Of a stretch of DNA of 64,000 bases, positions 7,693-16,183 are shown one piece after another. The notes below the pieces were generated by a model. That model had not been told where the DNA came from. It saw only the letters and a list, made by a program, of their open reading frames with translations, and made no database searches. This DNA is from Actinobacteria bacterium OV320 (GTDB lineage: Bacteria; Actinomycetota; Actinomycetes; Streptomycetales; Streptomycetaceae), in NCBI GenBank assembly GCA_001298545.1, contig LJCX01000033.1, forward strand, positions 124,001 through 188,000, given 5' to 3'. Numbering within the stretch: the stretch's first letter is position 1; each line of letters opens with the position of its first letter. The position numbers and the translations under genes are program-made.

Positions 7693-8292
7693 TCAGGTGG
7701 CGAGGGCGGTCCGTCCGGCGCGGAAGATCGCGGCCTGGTGTGCGACGCGCGCACCCAGGTGCTCCGCGGTGGCGATGTCCGACTTGTGGACCGCCCCCGG
7801 ACCGGCATCGGTCGGGCTCTGGGCGCCGGCCCCCATGAAGAAGCCCAGCCGGTTGATGTCGTCCTCGCTGCCCTTGGTGGAATCCCAGCCCGGCATCAGA
7901 CCCAGGCTGATCCAGTGCATGCCGTGCTGGGCGGCCAACGTGGCGAAATAGCCCAGGGTGGACGACTTGTCGCCGCTCTTGGCGCCGGAGTTGGTGAAGC
8001 CCGCAGCGAGCTTGTCCGCCCAGAGGTGGGAGAACCAGCGCCTGCTGCTGGCCTCGGCGAAGGCGTGGAAGGCCGCGGAGGCGGTACCCATGTACGTGGC
8101 GGCACCGAAGATGATCGCGTCAGCGGCGTCCAACTGCGCCCACTGCTCATCGGTGATGGTGTCCACGGAGATCAAGACCACCTCGGCACCGGATCCCGCC
8201 GCGCCACGCGCCACGGCCTCGGCGACGACGGCCGTGTGGCCGTAGCCCGAATGAAAGGCAATGGCGATCGTGGTGCGGCCGGAAAAGGACAT
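7693..8292 (-). CDS. Flavodoxin family / WrbA-like NAD(P)H:quinone oxidoreductase
   Basis: A 199-residue flavodoxin-fold protein. The FMN phosphate loop is at residues 11-23 (AFHSGYGHTAVVAEA), followed by ADAIIFGAATYMGTASAAFH, the second FMN-contact loop, and LAAGFTNSGAKSGDK. WrbA-type enzymes reduce quinones by two electrons and avoid semiquinone formation. The chosen start (8292) follows GAGGAGCCCGATCATC. First gene of the leftward flavodoxin/NTF2/DJ-1 set, with a G-run dyad about 70 bp upstream. Family assignment strong; substrate inferred from the family. Confidence 0.85.
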   Translation of the reverse strand: MSFSGRTTIAIAFHSGYGHTAVVAEAVARGAAGSGAEVVLISVDTITDEQWAQLDAADAIIFGAATYMGTASAAFHAFAEASSRRWFSHLWADKLAAGFTNSGAKSGDKSSTLGYFATLAAQHGMHWISLGLMPGWDSTKGSEDDINRLGFFMGAGAQSPTDAGPGAVHKSDIATAEHLGARVAHQAAIFRAGRTALAT

Positions 8293-8363
8293 GATGATCG
8301 GGCTCCTCGAAAGTCTTTGAGCGGCGTGTGACCGCGAGCATTGCATCGGAAGAGCGCGCTGTG

Positions 8364-8384
8364 AGGGGTAAGAAGTTTTCCCCT
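8364..8384 (-). promoter_or_regulatory. G-run dyad upstream of the flavodoxin gene
   Basis: AGGGGTAAGAAGTTTTCCCC with arms GGGG and CCCC 12 bp apart, about 75 bp before the flavodoxin start. It shares spacing and GGGG(N)AAG..TTT.CCCC character with 9537-9558 and 3189-3211. Confidence 0.45.
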
Positions 8385-8537
8385 GCCTACCGCTCTCCCG
8401 GTATGCGAATCCGGTCCGACGGCCGAACCCTGCATCGCTGCCCGTCCCGCGACAGCGTGGTACGACAGCTGCAGTTCGCGTTCGACGCTCCTCGGAGACT
8501 GGTGTCTGTGCGTACTCGGCTGACGCGTTGTGAGCCA

Positions 8538-9449
8538 CTAGAGGACGGCGAAGAACTCCACCATCTTGGGAACCGCCTGATCCATGTATTCAGGCACGTC
8601 GTACATTGCGATATGAGTTGCGCCTTCGACGACGAACAACTCCTTCGGCCCCTTGGAAAGCTCATAGGCCTGGTCGCTGAATACCTTTGTGTCCGCCTTG
8701 CTCCCCGCAATGAGGAGCAGCGGCTGGGTCAGCAGATCCGGGATCTGGTCGAACGCCGAGAAGGCGAACATCTTGTCCATGCTGGTCAGCAGGAAACGGC
8801 CCTTCGAGTGGGGGTGCCGGCCTCGGGGCGTCCTGTAGTAGTCGTACCCCTCGCGCAGGAGATCCGGCGTGTTCTCGTTGATTTCTTCCAGCGTTTCCGG
8901 CACGAACGGGGCGTAGAGAGGTTCCGCTCCCCGCGCTTCCGCCGTGCGCTGCTGGGCGACCATTTCCAGTGTTCCGATCTGCTCGGCCACCGGGGACAGG
9001 TGCCCCAGAAAGCCCCTGGAGCCTTCGCCCATGGGAGCTGCGCTGACGGTAGCCACTGCCTTGAAGCGACGTTCGGTCTGGGCCGCGCTGATTGCGTAGC
9101 CACCGCCGGCGCAGATGCCGAAGACCCCCATGCGCTCGGAGTCGACGAACGGAAGAGTGGTGAGGAAGTCGGCCGCACAGCGGGCGTCTTCCACTCGGGT
9201 CGTCGGGTCTTCCAGGAGGCGGGGTTCGCCACCGCTCGCTCCCTGGTACGAGGAGTCGTAGACGACGGTGACGAATCCGTGCGCGGCGAGCCTCTTGGCG
9301 TACTGGCCGATGGTCTGTTCTTTTACGCCTCCGGCCGGATGAATTCCAACGAGTGCCGGATATTTCTTGTCTTCGCTGAAGTTTTCTGGCAGATGGAGAT
9401 GTCCGGCAATCTTTACTGCCTTGTTCCTGAACGAAGCGGTTTCCACCAT
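8538..9449 (-). CDS. Alpha/beta hydrolase, dienelactone-hydrolase-like
   Basis: A 303-residue alpha/beta hydrolase of the YcjY/dienelactone-hydrolase type. The start at 9449 (MVETASFRNKAVKIAGHLHL) has GGAAGGGGCAGGCGCC in front. Visible blocks are ALVGIHPAGGVKEQTIGQYA (oxyanion region), VTVVYDSSYQGASGG, the nucleophile elbow FGICAGGGYAISAA with Cys where most hydrolases have Ser (as in dienelactone hydrolase), and the late VEGATHIAMYD with the catalytic His. It probably hydrolyses an ester or lactone. The gene is leftward with a G-run dyad about 90-110 bp before its start. Likely part of the same regulon as the flavodoxin set. Confidence 0.85.
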   Translation of the reverse strand: MVETASFRNKAVKIAGHLHLPENFSEDKKYPALVGIHPAGGVKEQTIGQYAKRLAAHGFVTVVYDSSYQGASGGEPRLLEDPTTRVEDARCAADFLTTLPFVDSERMGVFGICAGGGYAISAAQTERRFKAVATVSAAPMGEGSRGFLGHLSPVAEQIGTLEMVAQQRTAEARGAEPLYAPFVPETLEEINENTPDLLREGYDYYRTPRGRHPHSKGRFLLTSMDKMFAFSAFDQIPDLLTQPLLLIAGSKADTKVFSDQAYELSKGPKELFVVEGATHIAMYDVPEYMDQAVPKMVEFFAVL

Positions 9450-9533
9450 GGCGCCTGCCCCTTCCGCGGCTTCGGTCCGCCGTCGGGCGACCCTCAGTTC
9501 ATGGTCTTTCGAAGCTCGGAGCGTGTCTACTCG

Positions 9534-9593
9534 CTTTGGGGGGAGGAATCTTTCCCCTGGCTGCAACCCGTGGGGTACGCAAAACTCCCCTGA
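9534..9593 (-). promoter_or_regulatory. G-run dyad region between hydrolase and divergent MDR gene
   Basis: TTTGGGGGGAGGAATCTTTC begins at 9535 and continues into CCCC, giving a GGGGGG/CCCC dyad. About 35 bp on is a second element, GTGGGGTACGCAAAACTCCC (from 9570). This repeats the two-element layout of the other sites. The remaining 200 bp up to the rightward gene at 9792 show no gene; TTGATTCCAACATCATGTTG at about 9763 is a weak palindrome near that gene's start. Confidence 0.45.
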
Positions 9594-9791
9594 TAGGGGG
9601 CGGAGCCCGACGATCCTGGCGGCGGTGGTTCTCTCCGTGTGCTGATGCTCGCCTTCTACATCCTCGGCGCCGCCAATTCTTCAGCGGACCCGCCGCCGGC
9701 GTCGGCAAGTGGGGTCACTGCCCGGCTGCCGGTGGTACCGAGGCCCGGACTCCCGAGGAATGGTTGATTCCAACATCATGTTGTTCCTGGC

Positions 9792-10739
9792 ATGAGCGAA
9801 GTTGTAGTAGCAAGCGCGTACGGCGGTCCCGAGGTTCTGTCGGTGATCGATGTCACCGTCCCGGAACCCGGACCGGGCCAGGTCCGCATCGCGGTCCGGG
9901 CTGCCGGGGTGAACCCCTTCGACCACAAGATGTACAGCGGTGCCTTCGGGACCGATGCTTCGAACCTGCCCCTGCGGCTCGGTGTGGAGGCGGCCGGTGT
10001 GGTGACCGCGGTGGGTGCGGACGCGACCGGCCCCGCAGGTTCGGTCGAGGTCGGCGACGAGGTGATCGCCTATCGCGCGCTCGGCGCGTACTCCGCCGAA
10101 CTCGTCGTCCCGGCCTTGTCGGTGGTGCCGAAGCCCGCCGGTCTGTCCTGGGAGCAGGCCGGCGGCCTGCTGGCCGCCGGCGTGACCGCCGTGCACGTTC
10201 TCGAGGCGATCGACCTGCGCAAGGACGAGTCGGTGCTGATCCACGGCGCCGCGGGAGGGGTCGGCCTGACGGCCGTGCAACTGGCCGTGGCGCGCGGTGC
10301 CACTGTCCTGGGAACGGCAAGCCCGGCCAAGCACGACCTGCTGCGTGACCTGGGAGCGATCCCGATCACCTACGGGCCCGGCTTGGCCGACCGGGTGCGC
10401 GCGGCAGCGCCGGAGGGCGTTCACGCCGCTGCCGACCTGGTGGGCACCGACGAGGCGGTGGACGTATCCGTGGAACTCGTGGCGGACCGTTCTCGCGTCG
10501 CCACCATCGCGGGGTTCGAGCGCGGCGCCCAAGCCGGCATCAAGCTGCTCGGCGGCGGGCCCGGCGCAGATCCGGGCGCGGCTGTCCGCGCCGCTGCCCG
10601 CCTGCAGCTCACCGAGGCTGCGGAGGCAGGGCGACTACGCGTCCTCATCGCCGCCAGCCACCCGCTGCGCGATGCCGCCGCCGCCCATCGTCAGATCATG
10701 ACCGGCCACACCACCGGAAAGATCGTTCTGGTCCCGTGA
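9792..10739 (+). CDS. NADP-dependent oxidoreductase (zinc-free MDR)
   Basis: A 315-residue quinone-reductase-like MDR: MSEVVVASAYGGPEVLSVID, VNPFDHKMYSGAFG, LGVEAAGVVTAVG, then IHGAAGGVGLTAVQLAVARG as the cofactor loop and a C-terminal HPLRDAAAAHRQIMTGHTTG. It lacks zinc ligands. It is transcribed away from the hydrolase and closes the redox island. A strong hairpin follows at 10814. Similar in type to the MDR at 4234-5166 but not a close copy. Substrate not predictable; a quinone or enone is likely. Confidence 0.86.
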   Translation: MSEVVVASAYGGPEVLSVIDVTVPEPGPGQVRIAVRAAGVNPFDHKMYSGAFGTDASNLPLRLGVEAAGVVTAVGADATGPAGSVEVGDEVIAYRALGAYSAELVVPALSVVPKPAGLSWEQAGGLLAAGVTAVHVLEAIDLRKDESVLIHGAAGGVGLTAVQLAVARGATVLGTASPAKHDLLRDLGAIPITYGPGLADRVRAAAPEGVHAAADLVGTDEAVDVSVELVADRSRVATIAGFERGAQAGIKLLGGGPGADPGAAVRAAARLQLTEAAEAGRLRVLIAASHPLRDAAAAHRQIMTGHTTGKIVLVP

Positions 10740-10813
10740 CCCAGCTGGGCATTCCTTCGGCTGACGACCGTGACCAGGGTGTCGAAGTGCCTGTCGGGGA
10801 ACCGCGACGGCTG

Positions 10814-10841
10814 TGTCCCCCTGCCCACGGACAGGGGGACA
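10814..10841 (+). terminator. Intrinsic-type hairpin after the MDR gene
   Basis: Perfect 10-bp stem TGTCCCCCTG / CAGGGGGACA with an 8-nt loop, 75 bp after the stop at 10739. No U-run, as usual in high-GC actinomycetes. Confidence 0.65.
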
Positions 10842-11534
10842 GCAGGTACGTTCGCAGGCTTCACCCGGCTTGCAGACCGATTCCCACGGAGCCGAGGGCG
10901 CCTGCCCGGTCGTCGAGATGGTGATCGTCCGGCCCCGTAGTCCCCATCTCAGCGACTCCCGTCCCGGACATCCTCGTCCAAATCAGCTGTGCGTGGATAT
11001 ATAAAGGTGGTTGATGCAATAACGCTTGCTTGATGTGAACCAGGAGGTTAATGCTTGGCCTGTGTCGAGAACCTTGGCCTTGATCACCGGTGATTGCCCG
11101 GTCAGCGGTGCCGCCCGTGTCCCGCCCTCGGCCGCCGACTGCGACTTCCTCCCGGTGGTCCCGTTGGCGGGCCGGAGAAACGGCCTGGTCATAGGCCCGG
11201 GTGCGGTCGGCGCAGCCGCGGCGTACGTCCGGCCTGCGGTGACGTCCGGTTGCTGGAACGCCGCGCCGGAGTCGACGGCTTGTCGCCGCTGCGCCGGTCT
11301 CGCCGGGTGTGCGGGGGAGGTGCTGTCCCTTCCGGGGAAGGAGGACCAGCGCGCAGCGCTCGACGCAGTCCTGGGCGCCGAATCCGTCCCGCCTTCCGGC
11401 GGCAGCCACCCTTCTCCCCGCCGTACCAAGGGAAATGCAGCCTGCCTGAGCAACGGGCACGGCGCGCCTTCACGGGCGGCTCCGCCGCCGACAGGACCTG
11501 ACAACCACCCGCACCCCATCGAGGGAGAGTGGAC
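10842..11534 (+). other. Long leader region upstream of the molybdenum oxidoreductase operon
   Basis: Nearly 700 bp without a convincing gene. An AT-rich patch (GATATATAAAGG at about 10996) stands out and probably marks a promoter. Downstream is a possible 10-codon leader frame at 11051-11083 (MLGLCREPWP) behind AGGAGG, with only three nucleotides of spacing. The rest is GC-rich and unassigned. It ends in GAGGGAGAGTGGAC, the ribosome-binding segment of the next gene; the identical segment appears at 32127-32140. Confidence 0.4.
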
Positions 11535-12176
11535 ATGTCCACCGAACATCCCGCCGAAGCAGAGACTCCCCCCGTCGAGCCTCCTTCCGCGCCCACCCGG
11601 CGTGCCTTCATCGCCACGACCACCGCTGCAGGAGGAGGCGCTGTGGTGGGTGGCGTGGTAACAGGGCCGCCCGTGCACGCCGCCGAGGATGCGGTGGCCG
11701 CCGAGGTGCCGCCCGGCAGCCGTGTCTCCTTGACCGTCAACGGCGTCCGGCGCACCGTCACGATCGACAACCGCACCTCGCTGCTGGACCTCCTGCGCGA
11801 GCACTTCGGCCTCACCGGCTCGAAGAAGGGCTGCAACGCCGGCGCCTGCGGCGCCTGTACGGTCCTGGTCGACGGACGCCGGGTCAATTCGTGTCTGACG
11901 CTGGCGGTGCGCCTGGAGGGCGCCGAGGTCACCACGATCGAGGGCCTGGCCAAGGGCGACCGGCTCCACCCCTTGCAGCAGGCGTTCATCGACCAGGACG
12001 CCTTCCAGTGCGGCTTCTGCACGCCGGGCCAGATCGTGTCGGGCGTCGGGTGCATCCAGGAGGGCCACACGGGCTCCGCGGAGGAGATCCGGGAGTGGAT
12101 GAGCGGCAACCTCTGCCGTTGCGGCTGCTACGTGAAGATCGAACGCGCCGTCGAGCAGGCCGCCGGCCGGAAGTGA
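11535..12176 (+). CDS. Tat-exported 2Fe-2S subunit of aldehyde oxidoreductase (PaoA-like)
   Basis: A 213-residue iron-sulfur subunit of the xanthine-oxidase family. The N-terminus has a Tat signal (TRRAFIATTTAAGGGAVVGG) after an acidic/proline leader. The plant-type 2Fe-2S site follows as GCNAGACGACTVLVDG with the fourth Cys in NSC. The second 2Fe-2S domain shows QCGFCTPGQ and NLCRCGCY. ATG at 11535 is preferred over a GTG six bases earlier because GGGAG then sits at proper spacing. First gene of a three-gene operon; it would carry electrons from the molybdenum subunit to FAD, with the whole complex exported by Tat. Confidence 0.93.
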   Translation: MSTEHPAEAETPPVEPPSAPTRRAFIATTTAAGGGAVVGGVVTGPPVHAAEDAVAAEVPPGSRVSLTVNGVRRTVTIDNRTSLLDLLREHFGLTGSKKGCNAGACGACTVLVDGRRVNSCLTLAVRLEGAEVTTIEGLAKGDRLHPLQQAFIDQDAFQCGFCTPGQIVSGVGCIQEGHTGSAEEIREWMSGNLCRCGCYVKIERAVEQAAGRK

Positions 12177-12188
12177 GGACCGATCCCC

Positions 12189-13169
12189 GTGCATCCCTTC
12201 ACCTACACCAAGGCCGCGGACATGCGTGAGGCCCTCAGCGCCGGTCGGCGCGGCGGGCGTTACATCGCCGGCGGCACCACACTCGTCGACCTGATGCGGG
12301 AGACCGTCGAACGCCCCGGCTCGCTGGTCGACATCAGCACCCTGCCGCTGCGCGAGGTCACCGTCACCGAGCGCGGGGGCCTGCGCATCGGCGCCCTGGT
12401 CAGTATGGCCGAGGCCGGCGCCCATCCCAAGGTGCGCGCCCTGTACCCCGTCATCTGCGAGGCGCTGGAGCTGAGCGCGTCGGCCCAGTTGCGGAACATG
12501 GCCACCATCGGCGGCAACATCATGCAGCGCACCCGGTGCACGTACTTCCGTGACGTGACCGCCGCCTGCAACAAGCGCGATCCCGGCTCCGGATGCGCCG
12601 CGCTGCAGGGCTACAACCGCAACCACGCGATCCTCGGCACCTCCGACAGTTGCGTGGCAACACACCCCTCCGATCTCGCGGTCGCCCTTGCCGCTCTGGA
12701 CAGCACCGTCCGCCTGCTGGGCCCGGACGGCGAACGCACCCTGCCCTTGGTCGACTTCCTGCTGAAGCCGGGCAGCACCCCGAACCGCGAACAAGCCCTA
12801 CGCAAGGGCGAGTTGATCACCGCTGTGGAGATCCCTGCCCTTCCGCGCCCGCTGAAGTCCGGCTACCTGAAGGTGCGCGACCGTCAGTCCTACGAGTTCG
12901 CCCTCACCTCCGCAGCCGTTGCCCTGCACGTCCGGGGCGGCGTCATCCGTGAGGCGAAGGTCGCCGCCGGCGGTGTGGGTACCGTGCCGTGGAAGCTGCC
13001 GACCGTCGAGCGTCACCTCATCGGCGAACGCCCCTCCCACCGGCTGTGGGCCGAGGCTGCCGAGCACGCCGCCGACGGAGCCCACCCCCTCACCCACAAC
13101 GGCTTCAAGGCCGAGCTGCTCAAACGCACCGTCGAACGCCGGCTGCGCACCGTAGGAGGCACCGCATGA
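12189..13169 (+). CDS. FAD (and Fe-S) subunit of molybdenum aldehyde oxidoreductase (PaoB/YagS-like)
   Basis: A 326-residue FAD-binding subunit starting at a GTG. FAD contacts are RYIAGGTTLVDLM and QLRNMATIGGNI. Between them and the C-terminal CO-dehydrogenase flavoprotein domain sits a four-cysteine insert (RTRCTYFRD, ACNKRDPGSGC, SDSCVATHPSD) like the 4Fe-4S cluster insert of Escherichia coli PaoB, which most xanthine-dehydrogenase FAD subunits lack. It lies 12 bp after the 2Fe-2S gene, and its TGA overlaps the ATG of the large subunit, so translation is coupled. No signal peptide; export would be by hitch-hiking on the Tat signal of the small subunit. Confidence 0.93.
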   Translation: MHPFTYTKAADMREALSAGRRGGRYIAGGTTLVDLMRETVERPGSLVDISTLPLREVTVTERGGLRIGALVSMAEAGAHPKVRALYPVICEALELSASAQLRNMATIGGNIMQRTRCTYFRDVTAACNKRDPGSGCAALQGYNRNHAILGTSDSCVATHPSDLAVALAALDSTVRLLGPDGERTLPLVDFLLKPGSTPNREQALRKGELITAVEIPALPRPLKSGYLKVRDRQSYEFALTSAAVALHVRGGVIREAKVAAGGVGTVPWKLPTVERHLIGERPSHRLWAEAAEHAADGAHPLTHNGFKAELLKRTVERRLRTVGGTA

Positions 13170-15352
13170 GCCAGCCGCAGGCGGCAGTCGGTGCTGCCGT
13201 GCCCCGGGTCGACGCACGGCTGAGGGTGACCGGGCAAGCGAAGTACGCCGCCGACAACAGCCCCGACGGGGTCGTACACGCGGTCATCGTGGAAAGCAGT
13301 GTCGGTCGTGGGCGGGTCACCGGCATCGACGCCCGCGCCGCCGAGGCCCAGCCCGGCGTCCTGAAGGTGATCAGCCATCTCAACGCGCCCAAACTGCCGC
13401 CCGTCGAAGGGCGGTTCCCGCCGGGCAAGCCGCTGCGAGCCTTCCAGGACGACAGGGTCCGGTTCTTCGGGCAGCCGGTCGCGGTCGCGGTGGCGACCAC
13501 GCTGGAGATCGCGCAGCATGCCGCGAGCCTGATGAAGGTCTCCTACGACGCCGAGATCTCCTTGACCGACCTCAGCGTCGCCGACGCCGCCGGCGAGACC
13601 CAGACCTATGCGCGCGGCGACGCCGACCGGGCCCTGGAGGCCGCCGCTGTCCGGCTGGAGAGTACGTACAGGACGGCCCGTAACCACCACAACCCGATGG
13701 AACCGGCCGGCATCGTCGCCCGCTGGGACGGCGACCGGCTGACCGTCTGGGAGAAGACCCAGTGGGTGCAGGGCACCGTGTTCAACCTGTCCGGCGAGTT
13801 CGGCATGCCGCCGGACCGCATCCGCGTCATCTCGCCGTTCGTCGGCGGCGCCTTCGGCAACGCCGCCCGCACCTGGGTGCACTCCGTCATCGCGGCCATG
13901 GCCGCGCGCGAAGTGGAACGCCCCGTGAAACTCGTCCTGACCCGTCGGCAGATGTACTTCGCCGTGGGGTACCGGCCGGCATACGAGTACGGCCTGCGGC
14001 TGGGCAGCGACCGGCGGGGCCGCCTGACCGCGTCGACGCACGATGTCCGTGCCGAGTCCTCCCGCTACGAGACGTACAGCGAGAGCGTTCTCGTCCCCGG
14101 CCGGATGCTCTACAGCACGCCCAACGTCCGCCAGGCGTACGACCACGTCCCGCTGGACGTGAGCACGCCTTGGTTCATGCGCGGCCCCGGCTACTCCAGC
14201 GGCGCCTACCCCGTCGAGTCGGCCATGGACGAACTCGCCCACGAACTGGGCGTGGACCCGATCGAGCTGCGGCTCCGCAACGAACCGGCCGACGACGAGT
14301 CGAGCAGCCTGCCGTTCTCCACCCGTCGTCTGCGCGAGTGCTACCGCGCAGGCGCCCGTGAGTTCGGCTGGCACCGGCGCAACCCGAAGCCGCGCTCGAC
14401 GCGTGACGGTGACTGGCTCATCGGGATGGGTATGGCCGCCGGTGTCTACGACACCATGCGCAGCCAGGCCCAGGCCTCGGTCAGGCTCGACGCCGACGGC
14501 ACCGCCCTGGTGCAGTCCGCGACCAGCGACATGGGCCCCGGCACGGCCACGTCCATGTCCCAGGTCGCCGCGGACGCCCTCGGCTTGACCATGCGTCAGG
14601 TCGTTTTCCGGCTCGGGGACTCTCTCATGCCCCCGGCTCCCGTGCACGCGGGCTCGCAGACCATGGCCAGTGTCGGATCCGCCGTCCAGGACGGTTGCGA
14701 CAACCTGCGCAAGCAGGCGATCACGCTCGCGGTCAACGACGAAGGATCACCGCTGTACGGCGCCGACTCCGCCGACATCGTCATCCGGGGTGGTCGGCTG
14801 TCCTTGAAGGACGAGCCCACCCGCGGCGAGACGTACCGGCGGCTCCTGGCCCGCAACGAACGCACCCATCTCGAAGTGCTCGGCTCGTACGCCGGGCCGT
14901 CGGGGCCGGAGAAGTTCTCCCTCTACGCCTACGCCGCGATCTTCGCCGAGGTGGCCGTCGACGCCCGCCTCGGCCTGGTGCGGGTCCGACGCATGCTCGG
15001 CGCCTACGACGCCGCCCGCATCGTCAACCCGAGACTCGCCGACAGCCAAGCCATCGGAGCCATGACCGGCGGGATCGGTCAGGCACTCCTCGAGCACACG
15101 GTCACCGATCACCGCGACGGCCGGATCGTCAACGCCAACCTCGCCGACTACCTCGTGCCGACCCACGCAGACATGCCCGACCTGAAGGCGATCTTCATCG
15201 ACGGGCAGGACTACGAAGCAGACCCCATCGGCGTCAAAGGACTCGGTGAGGTCGTCATCGTCGGAGTGGCGCCCGCCATCGCCAACGCGGTGTTCAACGC
15301 CACCGGCCGCCGCATCCGCGAACTGCCCATCACCGCCGAAGCACTGCTCTGA
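13166..15352 (+). CDS. Molybdopterin-binding subunit of aldehyde oxidoreductase (PaoC/YagR-like)
   Basis: A 728-residue large subunit. The start ATG at 13166 overlaps the previous stop (ATGA). Landmarks: KYAADNSPDGVVHAVIVESS, HNPMEPAG, the molybdopterin loop GGAFGNAART, MRGPGYSSGAYPVESAMDEL, and GVKGLGEVVIVGVAPAIAN, whose Glu is the expected catalytic base. The enzyme should hydroxylate aldehydes to carboxylic acids with water as oxygen donor; aromatic aldehydes are the usual PaoABC substrates, which suits the aromatic catabolism around it. No XdhC/PaoD-type molybdenum-insertion chaperone gene is visible nearby. A perfect 13-bp hairpin follows. Confidence 0.93.
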   Translation: MSQPQAAVGAAVPRVDARLRVTGQAKYAADNSPDGVVHAVIVESSVGRGRVTGIDARAAEAQPGVLKVISHLNAPKLPPVEGRFPPGKPLRAFQDDRVRFFGQPVAVAVATTLEIAQHAASLMKVSYDAEISLTDLSVADAAGETQTYARGDADRALEAAAVRLESTYRTARNHHNPMEPAGIVARWDGDRLTVWEKTQWVQGTVFNLSGEFGMPPDRIRVISPFVGGAFGNAARTWVHSVIAAMAAREVERPVKLVLTRRQMYFAVGYRPAYEYGLRLGSDRRGRLTASTHDVRAESSRYETYSESVLVPGRMLYSTPNVRQAYDHVPLDVSTPWFMRGPGYSSGAYPVESAMDELAHELGVDPIELRLRNEPADDESSSLPFSTRRLRECYRAGAREFGWHRRNPKPRSTRDGDWLIGMGMAAGVYDTMRSQAQASVRLDADGTALVQSATSDMGPGTATSMSQVAADALGLTMRQVVFRLGDSLMPPAPVHAGSQTMASVGSAVQDGCDNLRKQAITLAVNDEGSPLYGADSADIVIRGGRLSLKDEPTRGETYRRLLARNERTHLEVLGSYAGPSGPEKFSLYAYAAIFAEVAVDARLGLVRVRRMLGAYDAARIVNPRLADSQAIGAMTGGIGQALLEHTVTDHRDGRIVNANLADYLVPTHADMPDLKAIFIDGQDYEADPIGVKGLGEVVIVGVAPAIANAVFNATGRRIRELPITAEALL

Positions 15353-15355
15353 GCC

Positions 15356-15390
15356 CCCGGGTGGCCGGTGTACCCACCCGGCCACCCGGG
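15356..15390 (+). terminator. Strong hairpin after the molybdenum oxidoreductase operon
   Basis: Perfect 13-bp stem CCCGGGTGGCCGG / CCGGCCACCCGGG with a 9-nt loop, starting 4 bp after the stop. Marks the end of the three-gene transcript. Confidence 0.85.
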
Positions 15391-15673
15391 CCGTCCGGCG
15401 GCTCACGACGTCACACACCGCCGGCAACCAGGGCCGTCGCCGCGGCTTCCTCCCCCAGGGCGCGGCGACGGCCCGTCAACCCCGGCCTCCAACGCGGTCG
15501 GTGGCGTCTCCGGCGGCTGTGTCGAGGCATGCCCGGCCTGGCGACGGCGCCGTAACCCCCGCACAGACGGCGTTCGGCAGCCGACGGGTGCCCGGCGCAC
15601 CGAGCGGTGTGCGGTCGGTCATGCGCGGGCGTCCACGGTGGTGGTGGGGGAGCAGGTTCGCAAGCCCACTGTC

Positions 15674-16129
15674 TCAGGCCTCTCGGACGACATCGGCCAC
15701 CTCGTCGAGCAGTGCCCTCAGCTGTGCGGCCTTCTTCGGACCGAGCTTCTCGGCGATCCGCAGTTCAATCTCCACGATCACGGCTTCGGCATCCCGCAGG
15801 GAGTCGCGGCCTGCGTCGGTGAGGTGCAACTCCTGCACGTGGCGGTGGCGCGGGTGCGGTCGGCGTTCCAGCTGACCCCGCTCCTCGAGGCGGGCCACCT
15901 GGGAGGCCACTGCTTGCGGGGTGACGTTCAGGCGGCGGGCCAGTTCCGCGCCGGTCAGGCCGGGATCGCTGTGGACGGAGATCAGCAGGGTGTACTGCGC
16001 GGCCGCGATGCCCAGCGGTCGTAGCCGCTGATCCTTCCGGGTCTGCACAGCCCACTCCGCCCGCCGCAGTGCCCAGGTCACCCGGGTCACGTGCTCGGCG
16101 GCGATCGACCGATCGTCATCCTTTGTCAC
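15674..16129 (-). CDS. MarR family regulator (twin 1)
   Basis: A 151-residue winged-helix regulator starting at a GTG at 16129. Core: VTWALRRAEWAVQTRKDQRL, TLLISVHSDPGLTGAELARR, LNVTPQAVASQVARLEERGQ (recognition helix) and LHLTDAGRDSL. By eye about two thirds identical to the regulator at 18070-18522. TATTCT lies six bases before the GTG with no Shine-Dalgarno, which fits a leaderless transcript. The palindrome TCAAGTACTTGA at 16159 sits about 30 bp upstream, so autoregulation is likely. It has no divergent partner now; the IS110 element lies where one would be expected. Confidence 0.88.
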   Translation of the reverse strand: MTKDDDRSIAAEHVTRVTWALRRAEWAVQTRKDQRLRPLGIAAAQYTLLISVHSDPGLTGAELARRLNVTPQAVASQVARLEERGQLERRPHPRHRHVQELHLTDAGRDSLRDAEAVIVEIELRIAEKLGPKKAAQLRALLDEVADVVREA

Positions 16130-16158
16130 CCGGCGAGAATACGGCACCCGGGCGCTTG

Positions 16159-16170
16159 TCAAGTACTTGA
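16159..16170. promoter_or_regulatory. MarR-type operator TCAAGTACTTGA
   Basis: Perfect 12-bp palindrome about 30 bp upstream of the twin-1 GTG, followed by TTGTCTTCAAG. Close variants occur at 18551 and 19469. Confidence 0.55.
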
Positions 16171-16183
16171 TTGTCTTCAAGCG

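Noticed and set aside
13013..14647. Leftward open frame opposite the molybdopterin subunit
   Set aside because: Shadow frame; the plus strand has the full set of enzyme motifs.
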